A stretch of DNA of 64,000 nucleotides from Leyella stercorea (GCF_021531655.1 NZ_JADYUF010000014.1:1-64000); one strand, 5' to 3'; shown: positions 6,568 to 15,913, counted from the stretch's first letter. The notes: generated by a model not told the origin, from the letters alone. A program made the numbers and translations.

Positions 6568-8031
6568 ATGCGTGAATTCAAAGATATAAAGGTGGCTGTG
6601 GCAGGAACCGGCTACGTAGGCTTGAGTATTGCTACATTGCTTGCTCAGCATCATCATGTTACGGCTGTAGATGTGATACCCGAAAAGGTAGAGAAACTGA
6701 ACAATCGTATATCGCCTATTCAAGACGAGTATATCGAAAAGTATCTGGCAGACAGGAATATTCTGCCTTGTGTAGGTAATGAGACCTGTGCGTCAGAGCA
6801 AGAAGGTAAAGGAACTTTGATAGCCACTCTTGACGGCAAGGCTGCATATGCTGATGCTGATTATGTGGTTATTGCGGCTCCTACCAACTACGACCCAGTA
6901 AAGAACTATTTCGACACATCACATGTAGAGGAGGTTGTCGACCTGGTGCTGGAGGCAAATCCTGATGCAGTAATGGTCATCAAGTCGACCATTCCCGTAG
7001 GTTATTGTCGCGGCCTATATGTGAAGTATGCACATAAATTCCAGACAACCCCTTCGCTCAAGGGCAAGCATTTCAATCTGCTGTTCTCGCCTGAATTCCT
7101 TCGTGAGAGCAAGGCATTGTACGACAATCTTTATCCCTCACGTATCATAGTGGGCTATCCCAAACAGCTCCCTACAGAGCAGAACGAGGAGTGGAAAGAG
7201 GAGAATGTTGCAATAGCTGCTGTCAGCAATCCAAAGTCGGAAGAGTTTGCCAAGACATTTGCATCTTTACTCTTGGAAGGCGCTATCGGCCATAATGGCG
7301 ATACAAAGCAATTGGATTCTTTACTTTTCACTCTTAACTCTTCACTCGAAAAGAACATTCCAGTTCTTTTCATGGGCACTAAGGAGGCTGAGGCTGTAAA
7401 GTTGTTTGCCAATACTTATCTGGCATTGCGTGTGAGCTACTTCAATGAGCTTGACACTTATGCCGAGATGAAGGGTCTGGACAGCAAGGCTATTATTGAA
7501 GGTGTAGGACTTGATCCGCGCATCGGTACACATTATAATAATCCTTCGTTCGGTTATGGTGGCTACTGTCTGCCTAAGGACACCAAGCAGCTTCTTGCCA
7601 ACTATCAGGATGTGCCCGAAAATCTTATTGAGGCTATCGTGGAGAGCAACCGCACACGTAAGGACTATATTGCTGATGCTGTGCTTAAAAAGGCCGGCTA
7701 CTATAGCTATGCCGAAGACAACAGCTTCGATGCAAGCAAGGAGCATGCCTGTGTGATAGGTGTATATCGACTGACAATGAAGTCGAACTCGGACAACTTC
7801 CGCCAGTCGGCAATACAGGGTATCATGAAGCGCATCAAGGCTAAGGGTGCAGAGGTGATAATCTATGAGCCTACGCTTGAAGACGGCACCACCTTCTTCG
7901 GCAGTAAGGTAATCAACAATCTCGACGACTTCAAGGCGCAGAGCAAGGCTATCATTGCCAACCGCTTTGACGACTGTCTGAAGGATGTGGAGGATAAAGT
8001 CTATACACGAGATATATTCCGCCGCGACTAA
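6568..8031 (+). CDS. UDP-glucose/GDP-mannose 6-dehydrogenase family protein with insertions
   Basis: 487 aa. NAD-dependent four-electron oxidation of a nucleotide sugar to its uronate, for capsule or exopolysaccharide synthesis. The N-terminal Rossmann motif is [15 protein letters not shown], followed by [13 protein letters not shown], the STIPVGY loop, SPEFLRES, and the catalytic [10 protein letters not shown] with Cys334. Short-form bacterial enzymes have about 390-400 residues, so this one is some 90 longer. The extra length is in blocks about 65-85 (after YLADR) and about 205-270 (around [10 protein letters not shown] and [14 protein letters not shown]). The second block contains DNA at 7321-7348 that looks like an intergenic ACTCTT repeat. 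The active-site motifs are intact. No polysaccharide cluster adjoins, so the substrate is unresolved; UDP-glucose is the likeliest. Confidence 0.9.
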   Translation: MREFKDIKVAVAGTGYVGLSIATLLAQHHHVTAVDVIPEKVEKLNNRISPIQDEYIEKYLADRNILPCVGNETCASEQEGKGTLIATLDGKAAYADADYVVIAAPTNYDPVKNYFDTSHVEEVVDLVLEANPDAVMVIKSTIPVGYCRGLYVKYAHKFQTTPSLKGKHFNLLFSPEFLRESKALYDNLYPSRIIVGYPKQLPTEQNEEWKEENVAIAAVSNPKSEEFAKTFASLLLEGAIGHNGDTKQLDSLLFTLNSSLEKNIPVLFMGTKEAEAVKLFANTYLALRVSYFNELDTYAEMKGLDSKAIIEGVGLDPRIGTHYNNPSFGYGGYCLPKDTKQLLANYQDVPENLIEAIVESNRTRKDYIADAVLKKAGYYSYAEDNSFDASKEHACVIGVYRLTMKSNSDNFRQSAIQGIMKRIKAKGAEVIIYEPTLEDGTTFFGSKVINNLDDFKAQSKAIIANRFDDCLKDVEDKVYTRDIFRRD

Positions 8032-8092
8032 ATGACTTTTTGCTGTTAAGACAGCACAACATTGGATTGTGCGAGCGAATATAATGAAAAGA

Positions 8093-8138
8093 CGGGAATA
8101 TCAGCAATCAATATGCTGATATTCCCGTTAATTGTTTT
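8093..8138. terminator. Bidirectional terminator between convergent genes
   Basis: A perfect 14-base stem, CGGGAATATCAGCA (8093-8106) with TGCTGATATTCCCG (8114-8127), loop of 7. GTTTTT follows on the plus strand. It sits between the ends of the sugar dehydrogenase and kbl genes and can serve both. Confidence 0.85.
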
Positions 8139-8178
8139 TCGGAGCTTAAGATTGTTTTCAGGGAACTTAAGCTGAATA

Positions 8179-9366
8179 TTACTTGATTACGCCAAGTTCC
8201 TTGCCTACCTTAATAAATGCATTGATAGCCTTGTCGAGCTGCTCGCGTGTGTGGCCTGCTGAGAGCTGAACGCGGATACGTGCCTCGCCCTTCGGAACAA
8301 CCGGATAGTAGAAACCAGTAACGTAGATGCCTTCCTCAAGCAGAAGGTTGGCGTAGCGCTGTGACAGAGGAGCGTCGTAGAGCATAACGGCGCAGATGGC
8401 ACTCTGAGTAGGCTTGATGTCGAAGCCGGCAGCCATCATCTTGTCGCGGAAGTAGTTGACGTTCTCTACCAGACGATCGTGGATGGAATTATCCTCCTTG
8501 AGCATCTTGAATACCTCGAGACTTGCGCCGATGATAGAAGGAGCCAATGAGTTAGAGAACAGGTATGGACGGCTGCTCTGACGCAGCATGTCGATAATTT
8601 CCTTGCGGCCGGTAGTGAAGCCTCCGAGAGCACCGCCGAATGCCTTGCCGAGTGTACCAGTGTAGATGTCAACACGACCATAGGTCTTGCAGAGTTCGCT
8701 AACGCCATGACCGGTAGCGCCTACAACACCTGCAGAGTGGCTCTCGTCAACCATTACGAGTGCGTCGTACTTCTCGGCGAGGTCGCAAATCTGCTCCATA
8801 GGAGCTACGTTGCCGTCCATTGAGAATACACCATCGGTGCAGATAATACGGAAACGCTGTGCTTGTGCTTCCTGCAGACACTTCTCGAGCTCTTCCATAT
8901 TGGCATTGGCGTAACGATAGCGCTTAGCCTTGCAAAGACGTACACCGTCAATGATAGAAGCGTGGTTGAGTGCATCAGAGATGATGGCATCCTCGTCGGT
9001 AAGGAATGAGCCGAACAAGCCACCGTTAGCGTCGAAGCATGCAGCATACAAGATTGTGTCTTCTGTCTGGAAATAGTCAGAAATTGCAGCCTCCAACTCT
9101 TTGTGAATATCCTGTGTTCCGCAGATGAAACGAACAGAAGACATACCGAAACCGCGGCGGTCCATCATGTTCTTGGCACCCTCGATAAGGCGTGGATGGT
9201 TAGACAAGCCAAGATAGTTGTTGGCGCAGAAGTTGAGCACCTCTTTGCCTTTCACCTGAATGGCGGCCTGCTGTGGGCTTTCGATAATACGCTCCTCTTT
9301 GTAGAGACCTGCCTGTTTGAGATTTTCCAGTGCTGTGCAGAGATGATCTTTGATTTTTCCGTACAT
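8179..9366 (-). CDS. kbl: 2-amino-3-ketobutyrate CoA ligase (glycine C-acetyltransferase)
   Basis: 395 aa, the usual family length. PLP enzyme that cleaves 2-amino-3-oxobutyrate with CoA to glycine and acetyl-CoA, the second step of threonine breakdown. Visible: NFCANNYLGLSNHP near the N-terminus, FGMSSVRFICGTQ, MVDESHSAG with the Asp that holds the PLP ring, and GTLGKAFGGALGG with the PLP lysine at 241. The alternatives in the same family (AONS of biotin synthesis, ALA synthase, serine palmitoyltransferase) are unlikely because the divergent neighbour is a threonine dehydrogenase. The 325-base divergent spacer carries matching promoter elements for both. Confidence 0.95.
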   Translation of the reverse strand: MYGKIKDHLCTALENLKQAGLYKEERIIESPQQAAIQVKGKEVLNFCANNYLGLSNHPRLIEGAKNMMDRRGFGMSSVRFICGTQDIHKELEAAISDYFQTEDTILYAACFDANGGLFGSFLTDEDAIISDALNHASIIDGVRLCKAKRYRYANANMEELEKCLQEAQAQRFRIICTDGVFSMDGNVAPMEQICDLAEKYDALVMVDESHSAGVVGATGHGVSELCKTYGRVDIYTGTLGKAFGGALGGFTTGRKEIIDMLRQSSRPYLFSNSLAPSIIGASLEVFKMLKEDNSIHDRLVENVNYFRDKMMAAGFDIKPTQSAICAVMLYDAPLSQRYANLLLEEGIYVTGFYYPVVPKGEARIRVQLSAGHTREQLDKAINAFIKVGKELGVIK

Positions 9367-9691
9367 GATTTGTCAGTTTTTAAATGTTATTATATCTGGT
9401 TATGTTAGAAACCTAATGAGAAGGTTTTTAGTGTGCTTATGGCTCACAGGGGAATGCTTCCCGTTTAAAGCTGCAAAATAACTCATTATTTTTTACATAG
9501 AGGGTAATTTGTGTGTTATTTTTTATGAAAAATGTATCAAAAACAAATTTCTTGGAAATATGATTTTTATATCATTTTTTTTTTGTTATTTTGCATCGCA
9601 AATAACACCTAAATCCACAAGTGACGGATGTATTGTAAGTAGTAGAAAATTATAACAATAAAAACAAACTTCAAAAATTATAAAAACTATT
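9367..9691. promoter_or_regulatory. Divergent promoter region kbl / threonine dehydrogenase
   Basis: The spacer holds no gene. The same -7-like octamer TTATTTTG followed by C faces outward on both sides: 9586-9593 on the plus strand and CAAAATAA at 9474-9481 for the minus strand. Both deviate in the same way from TAnnTTTG (one base shorter spacing). Poly-T tracts and AT-rich DNA fill the middle. Paired identical elements suggest the two catabolic genes are expressed together. Confidence 0.5.
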
Positions 9692-10648
9692 ATGAAGAAC
9701 ATTTTGGTTATCGGTTCTACAGGACAGATAGGTTCTGAACTGACAAAAAAATTACGTTCAATCTACGGAAACAGTAATGTTGTTGCAGGTTACATTAAGG
9801 GTGCTGAGCCTACTGGCGAATTGGCCGAATCAGGTCCTATGGCTGAATGTGATGTAACAAACCCACAGATGATTTCGGATGTTGTAAGCAAGTACAACAT
9901 TGACACCATCTACAATCTTGCCGCTCTGCTTTCTGTTGTAGCAGAGTCTAAGCCACGTCTGGCATGGAAGATTGGCATCGATGGTTTGTGGAACATTCTC
10001 GAAATTGCACGTGAGCATAACTGTGCTGTATTCACTCCGAGTTCAATCGGTTCGTTCGGTACGTCGACACCTAAGATGATGACTCCGCAGGATACAATCC
10101 AGCGTCCACGTACTATATACGGTGTGTCAAAAGTTACCACAGAGCTTCTGAGCGACTACTACTTTAATAAGTATGGTGTTGATACACGTGCCGTACGTTT
10201 CCCTGGCGTTATCTCGTACGTTACACCTCCGGGTGGCGGTACTACCGACTATGCTGTTGATATTTATTATTCAGCAGTTCGTGGCGAGAAGTTCGTTTGC
10301 CCAATCAAGGAAGGTACACTGATGGATATGATTTACATGCCCGATACTCTTAAGGCTGCTATCGACCTTATGGAGGCTGATCCGACACGTCTTGTACACC
10401 GCAACGCATTCAATATCGCTTCTTTGAGCTTCGGACCGGAGACTGTGTTCCAGGCAATCAAGAAGTATAAGCCGGAGTTTGAGATGGAGTACAATGTCGA
10501 CCCATTGAAGCAGAGCATTGCTGAGAGCTGGCCTGACCGTATGGACGACTCATGTGCTCGTGAGGAGTGGGACTGGTGCCCGGTATACGACCTCGACTCG
10601 ATGACAAAGGATATGCTCGAAAAGCTTACTATCAAGTTGAAGGGATAG
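9692..10648 (+). CDS. tdh: L-threonine 3-dehydrogenase, NAD-dependent epimerase (SDR) type
   Basis: 318 aa. Extended short-chain dehydrogenase that oxidises L-threonine to 2-amino-3-oxobutyrate, the substrate of Kbl encoded divergently. Start motif VIGSTGQIGSELT (glycine-rich NAD loop), then YNLAALLSVVAE, the substrate loop TPSSIGSFG, and the catalytic pair in TIYGVSK (Tyr and Lys). RFPGVISY and TDYAVDIYY further on match SDR-type threonine dehydrogenases of Bacteroidetes, unrelated to the zinc-dependent E. coli Tdh. The symbol is used for function. An intrinsic terminator follows. Confidence 0.92.
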   Translation: MKNILVIGSTGQIGSELTKKLRSIYGNSNVVAGYIKGAEPTGELAESGPMAECDVTNPQMISDVVSKYNIDTIYNLAALLSVVAESKPRLAWKIGIDGLWNILEIAREHNCAVFTPSSIGSFGTSTPKMMTPQDTIQRPRTIYGVSKVTTELLSDYYFNKYGVDTRAVRFPGVISYVTPPGGGTTDYAVDIYYSAVRGEKFVCPIKEGTLMDMIYMPDTLKAAIDLMEADPTRLVHRNAFNIASLSFGPETVFQAIKKYKPEFEMEYNVDPLKQSIAESWPDRMDDSCAREEWDWCPVYDLDSMTKDMLEKLTIKLKG

Positions 10649-10675
10649 TAGAGTAGGGCGCAACTGATATAAAAG

Positions 10676-10733
10676 CAGGAAATACAATTGTGGATTGATG
10701 TAGAATCCCACTCTTGTATTTCCTGTTTTTTTT
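10676..10733 (+). terminator. Terminator after threonine dehydrogenase
   Basis: CAGGAAATACAA (10676-10687) pairs with TTGTATTTCCTG (10714-10725), followed by eight T. The loop contains further short pairing. Confidence 0.85.
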
Positions 10734-10837
10734 AGATAAAATTATGCTAAAATATGCCGAATAGCTAAAAATGATCGAATAATGAGTTTTTCACCTCAAT
10801 AGAGGTAATGATTTAACGATTATAGCAATATTTAATG

Positions 10838-10845
10838 TATATTTG
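10838..10845 (+). promoter_or_regulatory. -7 promoter element of the type I restriction locus
   Basis: TATATTTG matches TAnnTTTG, about 70 bases before the hsdR start, after the upstream terminator. Confidence 0.5.
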
Positions 10846-10916
10846 TAGCAAAATTCTTGGTTTACGGCATTAGCAAGTATGTTGTATAACTTCTGATAAT
10901 AAAATATTATTTGAAT

Positions 10917-13279
10917 ATGGGCATAAGCAAAGAATTAACAGAAGAGGATGTAAAGTTCCGTTATATCAACGAAGCCATCACAAGCAAGGGATGGTCAAAG
11001 GATAGTATATTCATGGAACAGAAGGTTAAATTTACTGATGGTAAAATTAGCCTTCATGGTAATCTTGTGCATAGAGAGAAACCTAAGTTTGCCGACTATG
11101 TACTTTATGCAAATAAGGCAACACCCATTGCTATTGTAGAAGCAAAGGATGCAAATCATTCTGTTTCTCATGGATTGCAACAAGCCATGACCTATGCCCA
11201 AATGCTTGATGTGATGTTTGCATACAATTCAAACGGTGAAGGTTTTGCCGAACATGATTTTTTGACAGGTAAGGAACGCACCTTCGCTATAGATGAATTT
11301 CCAACAAAGGAGGAACTTATCGAAAGATACAAAAGAGAGGCTAACGATGGCAGTGGGCTTAATGAGCAAGAGTTGTCTGTTATTGAGCAGCCTTTCTGCA
11401 CAGGTCAGAATATTTTTCCGCCACGATATTATCAGCGCAATGCAGTAAACCGCACAGTTGGTGCCATTGCCAAAGGACAAAACCGTGTGCTCCTTGTCAT
11501 GGAACTGGTACGGGCAAGACATATACAGCCTTTCAGATTGTATGGCGTTTGCTTAAAAGCGGATTAAAAAAGAAAGTGTTGTATCTTGCAGACCGAAACA
11601 TACTGGTTGACCAATCAATACAGCAGGACTTCAAACCGTTGGAGAAGGTAACACACAAGATAGACTTTTCAAAAGATAAGAACCACTTGGAAGAATTAGG
11701 TTCTTATCAAGTGTTCTTTGCATTCTATCAACAGTTGATTGGACAGAATGATGCCAAAAACTATAAGGAGTTGTTTCCTAATCCAGACTATTTTGACCTT
11801 GTTATCGTTGATGAGTGTCATAGAGGTAGCGCAAAGGATGATAGCAACTGGCGAAACATATTGGAATACTTTTCTTCGGCTACTCATATAGGTATGACTG
11901 CCACACCTAAAGAAACAAAATATCAGTCAAGTATTGGCTACTTTGGTGAACCAGTCTATACTTACAGTCTTAAAAACGGAATTGAGGACGGTTTCCTTGC
12001 TCCTTTCAAGGTTATCAACATCACAACCAACATTGGCGATGAGTGGAGACCGACAAAGGGACAAAAGGATATATACGGCAACGAGATAGAAGACCGCATC
12101 TATAACAATAGCGACTACGACTATAACATTGTTATTGAAGATCGCATTAGGGAAGTTGCGCAAGAAATAACCAATTATCTGAAAAGCACAGACCGCATGG
12201 CTAAAACCATTGTGTTCTGTGCTGATGAGACTCTTGCGGAACGTATGCGCATGGCTTTGGCTAACGCCAATGCTGATATGTGCAAGAAAAATCCTGATTA
12301 TGTGGTTCGTATAACAGGTAGTGACGAATACGGAAAAGGCAAGTTGGACTATTTTATTTCAGTTGCTGAGAAATATCCAGTCATAGCAACTACAAGTAAG
12401 TTGCTTTCAACTGGTGTTGATTGCAAAATGACAAAACTGATTGTGCTTGACCAACAAATCGGCTCTATGACAGAGTTTAAGCAGATTATCGGTCGTGGCA
12501 CGCGTCTACGTGAAAAAGAAGGAAAGACATATTTCACCGTTATGGACTTCCGCAATGTTACACGATTGTTCGCTGACCCAGATTGGGACGGACCTATCGA
12601 GATAGATCCGGATTATCCGCCCAAGCAGAAGGAGCAGAAGACGTATGTTCTCCCAGAAGAAGATGATGAACCTAAAGGCATGAAAGAGCCAGACCCCGAA
12701 CCACGACCGAAGCCGATAGTAGCCAAAGACGGTTGCCAAGTTATGGTTATCAACAAGGTTGTTTCTGTCTATGAAACAAATGGCAAGTTGCTTCGTACGG
12801 AAAGCATTACTGACTATACAAAGAAGAGTATTGTTGATACATACGCAACGATTGACACGTTCACTTCCAAGTGGCAAGAAACCAAGAAAAAGTCAGACAT
12901 CTCTGAAATGCTCAAAGAAAGTGGTATCGACCTTGCGTCATTGAAGCACGATCAAGACATGGACGATGTTGACGATTTCGATTTCATCTGTCATATAGCC
13001 TACGGCAAGAAAACACTTACACGACATGAACGTGCCGAACAAGTGAAGAAACGAGACATATTCAGCAAGTATGGTGAACAGGCACGACTTGTGCTTGAAG
13101 CCTTGCTGGATAAGTACACCAAGGAAGGTGTGTCAGAATTGGAAAGCTTTACTGTTCTTGAAAATGACCCTTTCCGCAAACTTGGCTCCAAGGCAAACAT
13201 TGTGAAATTTTTTGGTGGAAAGCAAGGTTATCTTGACGCCGTGAAGGAACTGGAGCAAAACATATATAGTATAGCATAA
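10917..13279 (+). pseudogene. hsdR: Type I restriction enzyme R subunit, frameshifted in the Walker A motif
   Basis: HsdR is the ATP-dependent translocase and nuclease of type I restriction. The first frame (ATG 10917; an in-frame TTG lies at 10911) has the N-terminal PD-(D/E)xK core ADYVLYA and IAIVEAKDA. At about 11500 the frame breaks: restoring one base in ATGGAACTGG gives VMATGTGKTYTAF, the Walker A loop. The rest continues in another frame to 13279 with VIVDECHRG (motif II), GMTATPKET (III), and QIIGRGTRLREK (VI), then a C-terminal helical region. Intact length would be near 788 aa. No homopolymer lies at the break, so slippage is unlikely; a real one-base loss or an assembly error are the options. 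As read, the motor cannot be made. Confidence 0.9.
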
Positions 13280-13293
13280 AGTAAAAACAAAAT

Positions 13294-14799
13294 ATGAGTT
13301 TATCAAATTTCGTAAAACGAGTTCGCAATATAATGCGCAATGATGCCGGTATCAACGGTGATGCGCAACGCATAGAACAAATGGCGTGGATGCTGTTCTT
13401 GAAAGTCTATGACGAGAAAGAGAATGATTGGGAGTTGGACGATGATGATTACAAGTCTATTATTCCAGAAGAATGCCGTTGGCGCAACTGGGCGCATGAC
13501 GATGGAAGTGGTAATGCCTTGACTGGTGATGAGCTACTTTCGTTTGTCAACAACACATTGTTTGTGGAACTCAAAAACATAGAGGTAACACCAACTACCC
13601 CTATCCGTCAGGCGATTGTAAAGACCACATTTGAGGATGCCAATCAATATATGAAAGATGGCGTTCAACTTCGTCAAGTGCTGAATGTGATTGACGGTTT
13701 GAACCTTGGTGACTATGAGGAAAGTCATGTTTTCGGTGAGATATACGAGACAATCCTCAAAGAAATGCAGTCGGCAGGTTCCTCTGGTGAGTTCTACACC
13801 CCAAGAGCCTTGACCGAATTTATGGCAGAGATAGTCAATCCGCAGATTGGTGAGAAAATGGCAGACTTCGCTTGTGGTACAGGAGGTTTCATCACAAGTT
13901 GGCTGGGTGAATTGGACAAGAAGGTAAAGACTGCTGAAGACCGCAAAGAGTACAATCAGTCTGTATTTGGCATAGAAAAGAAACTATTCCCATATATGCT
14001 ATGTGTGACAAACCTGTTGCTGCATGGTATTGACACGCCATTGGTATATCACGACAACTCGCTTACAAAAGATGTACTCAACTATACAGACAGCGACAAG
14101 TTTGATGTTGTGTTAATGAATCCACCATACGGAGGTAATGAGAAGGCTGATGTCAAGTCACATTTCCCTTCTGATATGCGCAGTAGCGAGACTGCCGACC
14201 TATTTATGGTACTCATCATGTATCGTTTGAATAAGAATGGTCGTGCAGCGGTCATTGTTCCAGACGGTTTCCTGTTTGGTGCGGACAACACAAAGATAGC
14301 CATCAAGACCAAACTGCTCAGAGATTTCAACTTGCATACCATTATCCGTTTGCCAGGTAGCATCTTTGCGCCCTACACTTCCATTGCCACGAACATTTTG
14401 TTCTTCGACAATACCAGTGCGGAGGGTGCTCCAGAAGGTTATTCTACAAAGGAAACGTGGTTCTATCGTTTGGATATGCCAGAGGGGTACAAGCATTTCT
14501 CCAAGACAAAGTCCATGAAGTCGGAACATTGCGACCCAATCCGTGAGTGGTGGAACGACCGTAAGGAGATTATTATTGCTGATGGTGACGAGAAATCTCG
14601 TTGCTATTCGGTTGAAGACCTTATCGCCACCGATTGCAACTTCGACTTGTGCAAGTTCCCGAAAGAGGATGAAGAAATCTTGCCTCCTGCCGAACTGCTT
14701 GCCGACTATTTCAAGAAGCGCAAGGCTCTTGATCATGAGATAGATAAGACATTGGCTGAGATACAGCGTATCTTGGGGATTGAGGTGAATATTGAATAA
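13294..14799 (+). CDS. hsdM: Type I restriction-modification methyltransferase subunit
   Basis: 501 aa, normal length. N6-adenine methylase that pairs with HsdS to recognise and methylate DNA. The N-terminal HsdM helical domain (MSLSNFVKRVRNIMR onward) is followed by SSGEFYTPRALTEFMA, the SAM-binding DFACGTGGF, and the catalytic NPPYGG. The C-terminal part ends in a helix (DHEIDKTLAEIQRIL) typical of HsdM. It starts 14 bases after hsdR. No hsdS gene follows; instead there are three hairpins and a truncated DUF1016 gene. Without HsdS the enzyme lacks its target-recognition subunit, unless one is encoded elsewhere. Confidence 0.95.
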   Translation: MSLSNFVKRVRNIMRNDAGINGDAQRIEQMAWMLFLKVYDEKENDWELDDDDYKSIIPEECRWRNWAHDDGSGNALTGDELLSFVNNTLFVELKNIEVTPTTPIRQAIVKTTFEDANQYMKDGVQLRQVLNVIDGLNLGDYEESHVFGEIYETILKEMQSAGSSGEFYTPRALTEFMAEIVNPQIGEKMADFACGTGGFITSWLGELDKKVKTAEDRKEYNQSVFGIEKKLFPYMLCVTNLLLHGIDTPLVYHDNSLTKDVLNYTDSDKFDVVLMNPPYGGNEKADVKSHFPSDMRSSETADLFMVLIMYRLNKNGRAAVIVPDGFLFGADNTKIAIKTKLLRDFNLHTIIRLPGSIFAPYTSIATNILFFDNTSAEGAPEGYSTKETWFYRLDMPEGYKHFSKTKSMKSEHCDPIREWWNDRKEIIIADGDEKSRCYSVEDLIATDCNFDLCKFPKEDEEILPPAELLADYFKKRKALDHEIDKTLAEIQRILGIEVNIE

Positions 14800-14801
14800 T
14801 A

Positions 14802-14897
14802 AGATTTGGTATGCATGCGTACCAAATCTATATAAAAGGTGAGACTCTGTCTCACTTGTTTGAAATTTGAATTTGCGGGACATTGTCCCACAAATTC
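14802..14897 (+). repeat. Three consecutive short perfect hairpins after hsdM
   Basis: Hairpin 1: AGATTTGGTA (14802-14811) with TACCAAATCT (14820-14829). Hairpin 2: GTGAGAC (14839-14845) with GTCTCAC (14849-14855), loop TCT. Hairpin 3: GAATTTGCGGGAC (14869-14881) with GTCCCACAAATTC (14885-14897), loop ATT and one mismatch. None is followed by a good T run. They fill the gap where hsdS would be expected. Confidence 0.75.
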
Positions 14898-14917
14898 AGA
14901 TAACAATGAAATTAATT

Positions 14918-15307
14918 ATGGCAAACGAAATAACAAAGACTTCGGATAATATTGAAGACCTATTTAACAAGGTGTCTGGTCTTATAGAACAGGCAAGGTC
15001 TTACGTGAAGACTTCAGTCAATACTGCTGAGGTCTATACCAAGTATTATATTGGTAAATATATCGTAGAGTACGAACAAAAGGGAAATGTTCGTGCTCAA
15101 TATGGTAAGCAAGTTATTAAGGACTTGTCTAAAAAGCTAACAGGTCGTTTTGGAGAAGGATGGTCTGCTGATATTTTGGAAAAATGTCGGAAGCTATTTG
15201 TTGTATATTCAAATTCCGCAACAGTGTCACGGAAATTGAATGTACAGGAAAAATCCGCTACAGTGTTGCGGAATTTTAAGATAATTCTGAACTGTTACTT
15301 ATTCTGA
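14918..15307 (+). pseudogene. Truncated DUF1016 (YhcG-like) protein
   Basis: About 129 aa from MANEITKTSDN (ATG 14918; ATG 14906 is an alternative). It matches the N-terminal DUF1016 domain: an NTAEVYTKYYIGKYIVEYEQ helix, then YGKQVIKDLSKKLT and GWSADILEKCRKLF. Full YhcG-like proteins have about 330-380 aa with a C-terminal PD-(D/E)xK nuclease domain. That part is absent; the frame ends in FKIILNCYLF. DUF1016 genes are often found inside type I restriction loci in gut Bacteroidetes. This is a decayed copy in the same degraded locus. The DNA just downstream is a tandem repeat. Confidence 0.75.
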
Positions 15308-15329
15308 GACGCTTGTATCTGTCTCCTAA

Positions 15330-15417
15330 TACGAATACGTCTTCATCTGCCAACGAATACGTCTTCATCTGCCAACGATAACGTCTTCATCGGGTTGTGA
15401 TAACGTATTCATTTTTC
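15330..15417 (+). repeat. 22-base tandem repeat, four decaying copies
   Basis: Units at 15330-15351 and 15352-15373 differ only at the first bases (core ACGAATACGTCTTCATCTGC). A third (15374-15395) and a fourth (15396-15417) are diverged. It follows the truncated DUF1016 gene. No reading frame crosses it convincingly. The copies abut without spacers, so this is not a CRISPR. Confidence 0.8.
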
Positions 15418-15509
15418 CGCCTTCAAAATGTTAACAACAAGGGGATTTATAATTGAATCCATCGACATATGTCAATTAAAAGATGCGACATTCTTTTTTG
15501 AGGGTATAA

Positions 15510-15546
15510 AAACAAAAAAGACAGAACTTAAAAAAGTTCTGTCTTC
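15510..15546 (-). terminator. Terminator of the tRNA-Cys transcript
   Basis: On the minus strand AGACAGAACT (from 15544 leftwards) pairs with AGTTCTGTCT (15528-15519), then TTTTTTGTTTTT. It lies just beyond the tRNA 3' end. Confidence 0.85.
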
Positions 15547-15551
15547 TTGTG

Positions 15552-15622
15552 AGGTACCTAGCAGAGTCGAACTGCTCTACACGGTTTTGCAGACCGTTAC
15601 CTAACCGATCGGCCAAGGTACC
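15552..15622 (-). tRNA. tRNA-Cys (GCA)
   Basis: Reading the minus strand from 15622: acceptor GGTACCT, D arm with GGTTAGG, anticodon loop around TGCAAAA with anticodon GCA, T arm GTTCGACTC, acceptor AGGTACC and discriminator U. 71 bases; the CCA end is not encoded. It has its own promoter and terminator. The degraded restriction locus lies next to its 3' side. Confidence 0.95.
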
Positions 15623-15648
15623 ATAGGCATGTTGCTTAATTGCGAGTG

Positions 15649-15656
15649 CAAAGGTA
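15649..15656 (-). promoter_or_regulatory. -7 promoter element of tRNA-Cys
   Basis: CAAAGGTA on the plus strand reads TACCTTTG on the minus strand, an exact TAnnTTTG match, 27 bases before the tRNA 5' end. Confidence 0.65.
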
Positions 15657-15686
15657 GGCATAATTAATGTAACCTCCAAATGTTTT

Positions 15687-15890
15687 TCAGACTTTTTCTT
15701 CAAAACATTCAAATTTCTTTGATTTTCCTATGTTTTTCATCCTTTTGTCCTTTATTTTGCCTTTCAATGCACATCCTTTGCATCCATAGCATCCACTTTT
15801 GGCTTCTTTGAATGTTGTCACGATACGGTATATTATATAAGCAATAGCGCTTACAAGTATAATAAATACTATTATATATTGAATATTCAT
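15687..15890 (-). CDS. FeoB-associated Cys-rich membrane protein
   Basis: 67 aa from ATG at 15890. One N-terminal membrane helix (IQYIIVFIILVSAIAYIIY) is followed by a basic stretch and the motif CYGCKGCALK, with one further Cys near the end. This matches the small FeoB-associated Cys-rich family, often encoded beside the ferrous iron transporter FeoB and thought to help its function. No feoA or feoB lies in this window. It stands between the glyA terminator and the tRNA-Cys promoter, so it has its own transcript or relies on readthrough. An upstream in-frame extension to 15953 lies in the glyA terminator hairpin and is unlikely. Confidence 0.8.
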   Translation of the reverse strand: MNIQYIIVFIILVSAIAYIIYRIVTTFKEAKSGCYGCKGCALKGKIKDKRMKNIGKSKKFECFEEKV

Positions 15891-15913
15891 ATTGATGTAC
15901 GATTGTATTAAAC

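Noticed and set aside
15330..15417. Possible CRISPR array
   Set aside because: The units are adjacent without unique spacers, and no cas genes are near.
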